Shown here: in pieces, positions 57,384 through 64,000 of the stretch
How positions within the stretch are numbered: the first letter of the stretch is position 1
Layout: each line of letters opens with the position of its first letter
DNA from: Kiritimatiellota bacterium
Lineage (GTDB): Bacteria; Verrucomicrobiota; Lentisphaeria; Oligosphaerales; JAADHN01
Direction: 5' to 3'
DNA: 64,000 nt
Assembly: GCA_013151865.1 (NCBI GenBank)
Contig: JAADHN010000138.1
Span: 84,246 to 148,245 of the forward strand
The notes under the pieces: generated by a model
Seen by the model: only the letters and a program-made list of their open reading frames with translations
What the model was told of the DNA's origin: nothing
Databases searched by the model: none
Made by a program: the position numbers and the translations under genes

Positions 57384-58634
57384 ATGACGGAATCGGCTGC
57401 GGAGAAAAAACTATTCCCTCTCCGAACGCTGCTGAGTTTTCTCGGCCCCGGCTTTCTGGTCACGGTCGGGTTCATCGATCCGGGAAATTGGGCCACAAAC
57501 ATCGAAGGCGGTTCGAAGTTCGGCTACGACCTGCTGTGGGTCATCACCCTCAGCACGGTCATGCTGATCCTGATCCAACACATGGCCGCGAAGCTGGGGA
57601 TTGCCACAGGCAAGTCGCTGGCAGTCAACATCCGGGAAGGGTTCCCGGCCCCTGTCGCCTGGTTCCTGGGCGTGACCATTCTGCTCGCCTGCGTGGCGAC
57701 CGATGTGGCGGAATTGCTCGGCGGCGCCATCGGTTTCTACCTGCTTTTCGGTTTGCCGCTGTGGTTGGGGGCGCTCGTCACCGTCGTGCTCGAAGTCTTT
57801 CTGATCGTGAGTCAGCGCTACCATCGCCTCGAGACCGTCATCATGGCGTTCCTCGGCATCATCGGCCTGTGCTATGTCTTCGAGATCGTCATTGTCGGCC
57901 CGGATTGGGCGGCGCTCGCTCCGGCGCTGATCGTCCCGCGCGTCGACCGCAGCAGCATCTACGTGGCCATGGCCATTCTCGGGGCCGTGGTGATGCCGCA
58001 CAATATCTTTCTGCACTCGAACGTGATTCACAGTCGCAAGTGGGGCGTGTCGGAAGACGAGAAGATGGCGCTCCTGCGCTATGAAAAGGTGGATACCACC
58101 CTCGCCATGGTCCTGGGATGGGTCGTGAACTCGGCCATGATCATCGTGGCCGCCGCCGTCTTCTTCCGGCACCGGGTCCCCGTAAACAGTATCGAACAGG
58201 CGTCCGAAACGCTGAAACCGCTGGCCGGGCCTTTGGCCGGACTGCTTTTCGCCATTGCCCTCGTGTTCGCCGGGGTCGGCTCTTCAGTCACTTCCTCCAT
58301 GGCGGAAGCGAACGTCATCACCGGTTTTTTGGGCAAGCCAGAGGACCCGAGGACCCTGTTGTACCGGGTGTCCGTCTTCATCACCGCGGTCCCATCGTTC
58401 CTGATCATTATGTTCAGCATGGACACCTTCAAAATCCTGATCTTCAGTCAGGTCATACTCAGCGTGCAACTGCCGTTCACCCTGATACCGCTGTTGATGC
58501 TGTGCCGCGACCGCAAACTCATGGGCGGCTTCCGCAGCACCAGGGCGGAATTCGCAGCGGCCCTGCTTGTTTCCGCAATCGTAATCGTCCTCAACGTCTA
58601 TCTGCTCTACGCGACCCTGACTGGGGGAAACTGA
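57384..58634 (+). CDS. Nramp-family divalent metal ion transporter
   Basis: A 416-residue membrane carrier of the Nramp family, proton-coupled importers of Mn2+ and related divalent ions. I start it at the ATG at 57384, after GAGGAAAG; the ORF track adds 36 residues. The two metal-binding helices are recognisable: DPGNWATNIEGG near residue 31 in helix 1 and VVMPHNIFLHSNV near residue 202 in helix 6. The Asp, Asn and Met ligands expected of a Mn/Fe transporter are kept, unlike in magnesium- or aluminium-type relatives. About eleven hydrophobic helices can be counted. It ends one base before the universal stress protein gene, with which it forms an operon. Confidence 0.92.
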   Translation: MTESAAEKKLFPLRTLLSFLGPGFLVTVGFIDPGNWATNIEGGSKFGYDLLWVITLSTVMLILIQHMAAKLGIATGKSLAVNIREGFPAPVAWFLGVTILLACVATDVAELLGGAIGFYLLFGLPLWLGALVTVVLEVFLIVSQRYHRLETVIMAFLGIIGLCYVFEIVIVGPDWAALAPALIVPRVDRSSIYVAMAILGAVVMPHNIFLHSNVIHSRKWGVSEDEKMALLRYEKVDTTLAMVLGWVVNSAMIIVAAAVFFRHRVPVNSIEQASETLKPLAGPLAGLLFAIALVFAGVGSSVTSSMAEANVITGFLGKPEDPRTLLYRVSVFITAVPSFLIIMFSMDTFKILIFSQVILSVQLPFTLIPLLMLCRDRKLMGGFRSTRAEFAAALLVSAIVIVLNVYLLYATLTGGN

Positions 58635-58635
58635 C

Positions 58636-59082
58636 ATGCCGGTGTACAAGAACATCCTGGTCACAATCGACTGCTCGCCGGTGGATGACGCCGTACTCGA
58701 ACACATCGCCGCGCTCGCGCAACAGAACGATGCCGAAGTCTGTCTCCTGCACGTGGTGCATTCCCATACGCTGGGTCAGGAGCGAGCGCTCCGGCACGCG
58801 GCCGAGACAGCCCTGAACGCCGGACGCGAACGCCTGGAGGGCAATGGCGTCAGGGTGCACACCCGCATTCGCAGCGGCGAGCCGGAAGCGGAAATCCTCG
58901 CCGAAATCGCAGGGAACGAGTACGATTTGCTGGCCATGGCCACCCACGGACATACGTTTTGGGCCGACATGCTTCTCGGAAGTGTGTCCGACAGCCTCAA
59001 ACACCGAATTCACATTCCCATGCTGCTCATTCGGGGAGATCCCCCCCAGCGCACGCCTGGACATGACGCGGCCGGGGCCTGA
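58636..59082 (+). CDS. universal stress protein (UspA family)
   Basis: A 148-residue single-domain UspA protein. The fold opens with YKNILVTIDCSPVDD. The ATP-binding type motif is ATHGHTFWADMLLGSVSDSL near residue 105-125, equivalent to G-2X-G-9X-G(S/T). One Gly is replaced by His in this copy (THGH), so nucleotide binding is likely but not certain. The gene starts one base after the Nramp stop, with GGGGGA as SD inside the Nramp coding sequence. Nramp genes are often paired or fused with Usp domains, which suggests regulation of metal transport by energy state. Confidence 0.9.
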   Translation: MPVYKNILVTIDCSPVDDAVLEHIAALAQQNDAEVCLLHVVHSHTLGQERALRHAAETALNAGRERLEGNGVRVHTRIRSGEPEAEILAEIAGNEYDLLAMATHGHTFWADMLLGSVSDSLKHRIHIPMLLIRGDPPQRTPGHDAAGA

Positions 59083-59321
59083 CGTTCGGTCCGGCTCGGC
59101 TCGTCAAGGACCGGGCTTGTTGGAGGGAGCGGTGCGCCCCGTTGCCGCCGCGAGTCGATTCTTCCAGGTTGCGAACCCCCTGCCCACGATGTAAATTGCT
59201 CTCTTTTGTGTTGTACCGTCACCCCCGCCTCGAACACTGTTTTCGAAATGGAAGACGGTGAGTACCCGCCACGGCGCTGCAACCCCTCGGGGGCGCCGGC
59301 CCGAAGCAGGAGTCCCTCCCC

Positions 59322-59675
59322 ATGGGCACGACAGAATTGACCGCGACCGTCGCAGCGGCACAGCCCGCCCCCGGCGGTGCACCCGGAGATCTTCGCGGCA
59401 TGCTCGGCAGCTTCATGCCGATGATCCTCATCTTCGTCATCATGTACCTCCTGTTGATCCGTCCGCAACAGAAAAAGGCCAAGGAACATCGGGAGTTGGT
59501 GAGTCAGCTCAAAGCCGGCGACGCCGTGGTGACCAACGGCGGCATCCATGGCACCGTTTCCACGGTAAAAGAAAAGACCATTATGCTGAAGGTCGCGGAC
59601 GGGGTCGAAATCGAGGTGGCGCGTGCGGCCGTCGCCGCGGTCCTGGACCGCACCTCGAGCAAGGATCGGCGTTGA
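59322..59675 (+). CDS. yajC: preprotein translocase subunit YajC
   Basis: A 117-residue YajC, the small accessory of the SecDF holotranslocon. It has one transmembrane helix followed by the family signature (FMPMILIFVIMYLLLIRPQ, then QKKAKEHRELVSQL). The cytoplasmic domain GDAVVTNGGIHGTVSTVKE is typical. The N-terminal extension is Ala- and Pro-rich, as is common. AGGAG lies 10 bases before the ATG. secDF follows 82 bases downstream, the usual yajC-secD-secF order. Confidence 0.95.
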   Translation: MGTTELTATVAAAQPAPGGAPGDLRGMLGSFMPMILIFVIMYLLLIRPQQKKAKEHRELVSQLKAGDAVVTNGGIHGTVSTVKEKTIMLKVADGVEIEVARAAVAAVLDRTSSKDRR

Positions 59676-59757
59676 CCCGGCCGCAGGTCGTCCGGGCCCC
59701 CGGCGAAAAACTTGTTCATGGGCCCTTCTCAGCGAGAGAGCAAAGGCGAAATCCGGT

Positions 59758-62427
59758 ATGAAACAGTCTCTTATCTGGCGTTCAATCCTCGTCGTTGCGG
59801 TATTGGGGGCCTGGTTCGCTTCGCTGTTCCCATTGCGGGACCGCGATTACATGGCCGAATTTCGCAAGTTCGCCGAACCGCAGGTGGCCGAGTACAAAAG
59901 CACCCGGGAATCGGCCGCCGCCGAGGTCAAGGCCCTTGAAGCCAAACTGGCCAAAATCAAGGACAAAGACAGCAAGGCATACAAGAAGCTGGTCGAGAAA
60001 AAGAAGGAAGCCGAGGCCCGTCTCGGGGCGGCAAAACGGGCAATCGAGGACTACCAGCTCCTCCAGGAGCGAATCAAAAAGATTTCCGCAAAAAACCCGA
60101 CCCGCCCCCCGTATCTCGTGTTGAAGGAGGCCGCCATGGGCGGCCCCAAAACGCTGCCCATTCACCTCAGCACATTCGTCAAAGTCCCCATGCAGCCCAA
60201 GTCCACAAACAACCAGGTCTTGAGCTACATCCGACGGAAATCCGCGGGCCGCCTCCACCTCGGGCTCGATCTCCAGGGGGGGACCGAATTCGTGATCGGC
60301 TTCGACCCGGCCAAAGTCCCGGCGGGTCAGACCGCCGAACAGGTTCGGGACCAAATCATCGAAATCCTCCGCAGCCGCGTGGACAGCATGGGCGTGGTCG
60401 AGCCGGAAATCAAGCCCGTCGGTCCCACCTCCATCTCATTGCGGATGCCCAGTGTGAGCGAGGCCGAAAAAGCAGACATCCGGCGGACGATCAAGCAAAC
60501 GGCGAAGCTCGAATTCCATATGGTCCACAAACAAAGCGACGAACTCGTCCGCAAACTCCGACAAGACCCCAAGAAGACACGTATCCCGGAGGGCTATGTC
60601 TACAAAGAAATGCAGACCGAACGCGACGGGCGGATCACGACCGAAGGCCTGATCATCAAGAAACGTCCGGAGCGAGTCGACGGAGCGGATGTGGAACGCG
60701 CCTTCCCCATGTTCAACCAATTCGGGACGTACTCGGTGAGCCTGCAATTCAACGGTCGCGGCGCCGCGGCGTTTGCCACGGTCACCTCCGAGCATGTCAA
60801 CGAACGCATGGCCATCGTGCTGGACGGCAAGGTGTACAGCGCCCCGGTCATCCGCGAAGCCATTACGGGCGGCAGCGCCGAGATCAGCGGCAGTTTCACG
60901 CCGCAAGAAGCCAAACAATTGGCCGTGGTCCTGCAGTGCGGCAGACTCCCGGTATCCATCAACATCGACAGTGAATTCGGCACCGACCCCACTTTGGGGC
61001 GGGATTCGATCCACAGCGGCGCCCTGGCAGCCATTTGGGGTATGGTCCTGGTCGTCGTATTCATGGTCTCTTACTATCTTTTTGCCGGTCTTGTCGCCGT
61101 GCTCGCCCTGTGCGCCAACCTTCTGCTCGTCCTCGGGACCCTGACCCTGGCCGGCGCCACCATCACCCTGCCCGGGATCGCAGGTATCGTGCTCACCATC
61201 GGAATGGCCGTGGACGCCAACGTCCTGATCTTTGAGCGGATCCGGGAAGAAATCCGCAACGGTAAGAGCCTGGGGAACGCAATCAACGCCGGTTACAGTC
61301 GCGCCTTCGTCACCATCTTGGACTCGAACCTGACAACTCTCCTCACCGCCCTGATCCTTTATCGATTCGGGTCCGGTCCCGTCCGCGGATTCGCAGTAAC
61401 ACTGAGTATCGGTATCGTCGCCAGTATGTTCACCGCATTGTTCATGACCCGTGTTGTTTTCGATCTCTGCCTCTACAACGGCTGGCTCAAGAAACTGCGG
61501 ATGTTCAGCTTCTTCAAAGAGCCGAAACTGGATTTCCTCGCCTTGAGAAGGATCGCTTACGGCCTGTCGCTCTCGCTCATCCTGCTCGCGGTGGGTACCG
61601 CGGTCTGGCGCGGGCATGACGCACTCGGAATCGATTTCGCCGGGGGCACCGCTGTCACCTTCAAAATCACCGCCGGCACGCCGCCGCCGGTACGGGATCT
61701 CCGCACCGTCCTGGCCCGACAGGGGTACACCGATTGCAAAATCGGGTACAAATCGTCGGCCATCCAGGCAGAGAAAATGCTCGAAGTCGTGTTTCGGGGC
61801 AAGTCCACCGGGGAGAGCGGGTTCGATCCCGAGGCCCTGGCCCAGGTCTTGAACCGAGAGATCAAGGGCGTGACATTCGAACTGGTCCAGACCTTCAGCG
61901 TGGGCGGACTGGTCGGCGCACAATTCCAGAAAAAAGCCCTGTACTCGGGCGTCCTGGCCGTGATCGGGATCGTTCTCTACATTTCTTTCCGGTTCGAATT
62001 CGCCTATGCCGTCGCCGCCGTCATCGCCCTCCTCCACGACGTCGTCATTGCCGCGGGTATTTACCTCCTGGCCGGTCGCGAGTTGTCCCTGCCCGTGCTC
62101 GCCGCATTGCTTACCATCATGGGGTACTCCCTGAACGATACCATCGTCGTGTTCGACCGCATCCGTGAAGGGCTCGTTCTTTTCAAGGACAGAAGCTACA
62201 CCGCCGTCATCAACATGAGCATCAACCAGACCCTCTCCCGGACCGTGCTGACCTCCCTGACCACGCTGCTGGTGGTGTTGACCCTCTTCCTGTTCGGCGG
62301 CGGTGCAATCAACGATTTCGCCCTCGTCATGTTGGCCGGAGTGATTGTGGGTACGTATTCGTCTGTTTTCGTGGCCAGTGCGATCGTCGCGTCCTGGCAC
62401 AAGCGGGTGCGGCGGGCCACCGGCTGA
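59758..62427 (+). CDS. secDF: fused protein translocase subunit SecDF
   Basis: An 889-residue natural fusion of SecD and SecF, which uses proton motive force to pull preproteins out of SecYEG. I start it at the ATG at 59758, giving the first helix SILVVAVLGAWFASLFP; the ORF track adds 45 residues. SecD marks are HLGLDLQGGTEFVIGFD near residue 167 and IGMAVDANVLIFERIREE near residue 485. SecF marks are GIDFAGGTAVTFKI near residue 625 and GYSLNDTIVVFDRIRE near residue 790. Between the first helix and GLDLQGG lies a Lys/Glu-rich coiled-coil stretch (residues about 30-115, for example KALEAKLAKIKDKDSKAYKK) absent from compact SecDF proteins such as that of Thermus. The SD (AAAGGCG) is modest. Confidence 0.95.
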   Translation: MKQSLIWRSILVVAVLGAWFASLFPLRDRDYMAEFRKFAEPQVAEYKSTRESAAAEVKALEAKLAKIKDKDSKAYKKLVEKKKEAEARLGAAKRAIEDYQLLQERIKKISAKNPTRPPYLVLKEAAMGGPKTLPIHLSTFVKVPMQPKSTNNQVLSYIRRKSAGRLHLGLDLQGGTEFVIGFDPAKVPAGQTAEQVRDQIIEILRSRVDSMGVVEPEIKPVGPTSISLRMPSVSEAEKADIRRTIKQTAKLEFHMVHKQSDELVRKLRQDPKKTRIPEGYVYKEMQTERDGRITTEGLIIKKRPERVDGADVERAFPMFNQFGTYSVSLQFNGRGAAAFATVTSEHVNERMAIVLDGKVYSAPVIREAITGGSAEISGSFTPQEAKQLAVVLQCGRLPVSINIDSEFGTDPTLGRDSIHSGALAAIWGMVLVVVFMVSYYLFAGLVAVLALCANLLLVLGTLTLAGATITLPGIAGIVLTIGMAVDANVLIFERIREEIRNGKSLGNAINAGYSRAFVTILDSNLTTLLTALILYRFGSGPVRGFAVTLSIGIVASMFTALFMTRVVFDLCLYNGWLKKLRMFSFFKEPKLDFLALRRIAYGLSLSLILLAVGTAVWRGHDALGIDFAGGTAVTFKITAGTPPPVRDLRTVLARQGYTDCKIGYKSSAIQAEKMLEVVFRGKSTGESGFDPEALAQVLNREIKGVTFELVQTFSVGGLVGAQFQKKALYSGVLAVIGIVLYISFRFEFAYAVAAVIALLHDVVIAAGIYLLAGRELSLPVLAALLTIMGYSLNDTIVVFDRIREGLVLFKDRSYTAVINMSINQTLSRTVLTSLTTLLVVLTLFLFGGGAINDFALVMLAGVIVGTYSSVFVASAIVASWHKRVRRATG

Positions 62428-62618
62428 AAAGTCGGCGACCGACTCGGAGGTGCACGGCGCCGGCTGGCGACGTTCCCCGGCGCACCGGCCCCGCGAGTCG
62501 CTGCCGTCACGCCTGTCGGCGCCTGCGATGTCTCCCGGACACACAACCTCCGGCCTGACCGCACAAGCGCTTCCCGCCTTGACCCCGCGCCCCTTGCGAC
62601 CACGAGAATCTTGAGGTA

Positions 62619-62646
62619 TTGACCCACTCGTTACCCGGGCTATGGT
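62619..62646 (+). promoter_or_regulatory. sigma-70-like promoter of the Gfo/Idh/MocA gene
   Basis: TTGACC (62619-62624), 16-base spacer, TATGGT (62641-62646), about 60 bases before the start codon. Confidence 0.5.
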
Positions 62647-62712
62647 GATTCGACCCGAGTTTTCATCTTGGACTCCCCCCCTTGCTTCGAACGGAAAGGA
62701 GAATCGGCGTCG

Positions 62713-63873
62713 ATGAAAAACGTTCAAGTCCACCGTGTCGGCATCATCATGAACGGCGTGACGGGGCGGATGGGAACCAACCAACACCTGCTGCGGTCCA
62801 TCGTTCCCATCATGCAGGCAGGCGGGATCAAACTTTCCGACGCCGAAGTCATCCTGCCCGACCCTGTGCTGGTCGGACGGAACCCGGCCAAACTCGAACG
62901 CCTTGCCAAACTCTCCGGCATCGAGAAGTGGACTACGGACTTGGACGCGACGCTCTCCGACCCCGCATACGGCGTGTATTTCGATGCCCAGACCACCGGC
63001 CGCCGACCCCGGGCCGTGCAAAAGGCCATCGCCGCCGGCAAGCATGTGTACTGCGAAAAACCCACCGCCTTGACATCCGCAGAGGCCTACGGTCTGTATT
63101 GTGCGGCCCGGGACGCCGGGGTCAAGCACGGCGTGGTCCAGGACAAGTTGTGGCTGCCCGGTTTCCTCAAACTCAAGGGACTCCGCGACACGGGATTCTT
63201 CGGCCGGGTCCTCTCGGTCCGCGGCGAGTTCGGATACTGGGTCTTCGACGGCCGCGCCGCGCCCACGCAACGACCGTCCTGGAACTACCGCAAAGAAGAC
63301 GGCGGCGGCATCATACTCGATATGTTCGCCCATTGGCGCTACCTGCTGGACAACCTGTTCGGACCGGTCCGCGCCGTCTCCTGCACGGGCGCCACGCTCA
63401 TCCATGAACGCCTGGATGAGAACGGGGCACCCTACAAGTGTACGGCCGATGACGCAGCGTACGCGACGTTCGCCCTCGACGGCGACGTACTGGCCCAATT
63501 CAATTCTTCCTGGGCCGTCCGCGTCCGCCGGGACGACCTGTTGACCGTCCACGTGGACGGGACCGCCGGATCGGCGGTGGCCGGACTGCGAAAATGCTTT
63601 GTGCAACCTGCGGCCACCACACCTCTGGCTGTCTGGAACCCGGACGTGGACAACCCGCACGATTACCGCACGGATTGGCTGCCGGCGCCGGACCGCGGCG
63701 GTTACGACAACGCCTTCAAGGCGGAATGGCAACTCTTCCTGCGACACGTGGTGCTCGACGAACCATTCCCGTGGGACCTGCGGGAGGGCGCCAAAGGCGT
63801 GCAGTTGGCGGAAATGGCCATGACTTCCTGGAAGAAACGCCGGTGGGTGGACATCCCGGAGCTTCCGGCCTGA
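62713..63873 (+). CDS. Gfo/Idh/MocA-family oxidoreductase
   Basis: A 386-residue NAD(P)-dependent sugar or inositol dehydrogenase-like protein. I start it at the ATG at 62713, after AAAGGAG; the ORF track adds 15 residues. The nucleotide-binding N-terminus reads VGIIMNGVTGRMGTNQHL, an unusual form with N-G-V-T-G-R-M-G resembling dihydrodipicolinate reductase. The family hallmark is AGKHVYCEKPTALTSAEA near residue 110, with the Lys of EKP. The substrate-side block DGGGIILDMFAHWRYLLDN near residue 198 carries the usual Asp-x-x-x-His pair. It is monocistronic as far as the window shows. Such genes are abundant in PVC bacteria for processing rare sugars; the substrate is unknown. Confidence 0.9.
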   Translation: MKNVQVHRVGIIMNGVTGRMGTNQHLLRSIVPIMQAGGIKLSDAEVILPDPVLVGRNPAKLERLAKLSGIEKWTTDLDATLSDPAYGVYFDAQTTGRRPRAVQKAIAAGKHVYCEKPTALTSAEAYGLYCAARDAGVKHGVVQDKLWLPGFLKLKGLRDTGFFGRVLSVRGEFGYWVFDGRAAPTQRPSWNYRKEDGGGIILDMFAHWRYLLDNLFGPVRAVSCTGATLIHERLDENGAPYKCTADDAAYATFALDGDVLAQFNSSWAVRVRRDDLLTVHVDGTAGSAVAGLRKCFVQPAATTPLAVWNPDVDNPHDYRTDWLPAPDRGGYDNAFKAEWQLFLRHVVLDEPFPWDLREGAKGVQLAEMAMTSWKKRRWVDIPELPA

Positions 63874-64000
63874 TCGGTCCGGGGTCCAATCCCTCTCGAG
63901 TTCGTGGCAATCACCGGCAAGACTTGGTTTGGTCGCACTGAATCTCCTCTTCCTGCCGCCCCGCGGCCTTCCTTCTTCCTGCCTTCCCGCCGCCCCGCGG

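Noticed and set aside
60436-63747. 1103-residue minus-strand ORF
   Set aside because: It runs antisense across both secDF and the Gfo/Idh/MocA gene, is Gly/Asp/Glu/Gln-rich and has no domain. It is a GC-rich shadow.
63955-64000. direct repeat of GCCGCCCCGCGG at the right edge
   Set aside because: Two short GC-rich matches in a pyrimidine-rich tract, cut off by the window end. It is too little to call a repeat array.

Overview
The window is GC-rich, densely coded bacterial chromosome. The mix of genes points to the PVC superphylum, most likely a Kiritimatiellota- or Lentisphaerota-like organism. The basis is gene content, not a search: two H-X9-DG pseudopilins with a [11 protein letters not shown] start, DUF4838 and GH106-like carbohydrate genes, a sulfatase, sugar-dehydrogenase-like oxidoreductases, URO-D-like and nucleoside-hydrolase genes, and very large secreted proteins. 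No rRNA, tRNA, CRISPR array, prophage or complete insertion sequence was recognised.

Layout. 1-3.3 kb (minus): the start of an ExbB/TolQ proton-channel gene that runs off the window, then a DapA-like aldolase and an NAD-dependent epimerase. 3.3-4.6 kb: gene-free, with two dispersed repeats and a consensus-like promoter. 4.6-7.6 kb: a large exported CARDB-type protein. 7.7-12.8 kb (minus): a nucleoside hydrolase, a BNR sialidase-like protein and a putative glycosidase. 12.9-14.5 kb: a decayed metF tail and other gene-free sequence, then dnaA. 16.0-19.6 kb (minus): a 1186-residue exported DUF4838 protein. 20.3-22.6 kb: two tandem pseudopilin transcription units, each with its own promoter and terminator. 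23.0-25.0 kb (minus): a haoCA-type operon (tetraheme NapC/NrfH-like plus octaheme HAO-family cytochromes). 25.4-28.1 kb: a MITE-like element, an AEC carrier and a sulfatase. 28.2-31.9 kb (minus): secA and pyrE. 32.4-44.4 kb (plus): two paralogous exported coiled-coil/TPR proteins, a 1189-residue exported repeat protein and a GH106-like hydrolase. 45.0-48.4 kb: a URO-D-like protein and a hybrid sensor kinase. 48.6-51.5 kb (minus): an aldo/keto reductase, glucuronokinase-like and galU operon. 51.9-55.2 kb: a frameshifted haloalkane-dehalogenase-type gene and an FAD oxidoreductase. 55.5-62.4 kb: lgt, an rluD-type gene, an Nramp transporter, a universal stress protein, yajC and a fused secDF. 62.7-63.9 kb: a Gfo/Idh/MocA oxidoreductase.

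How the genes fit together. Housekeeping export genes (secA, yajC-secDF, lgt) sit among genes for harvesting and processing complex carbohydrates and sugar acids. The haoCA pair suggests quinol-linked reduction (or oxidation) of hydroxylamine or another small nitrogen compound. The glucuronokinase-like/GalU pair suggests direct salvage of glucuronate to UDP-glucuronate. The 32.4-42.1 kb cluster looks like a cell-envelope structure of unknown function. Most start sites below were moved downstream of the ORF-track start, to a start codon preceded by a Shine-Dalgarno (SD) sequence or at the onset of family similarity.
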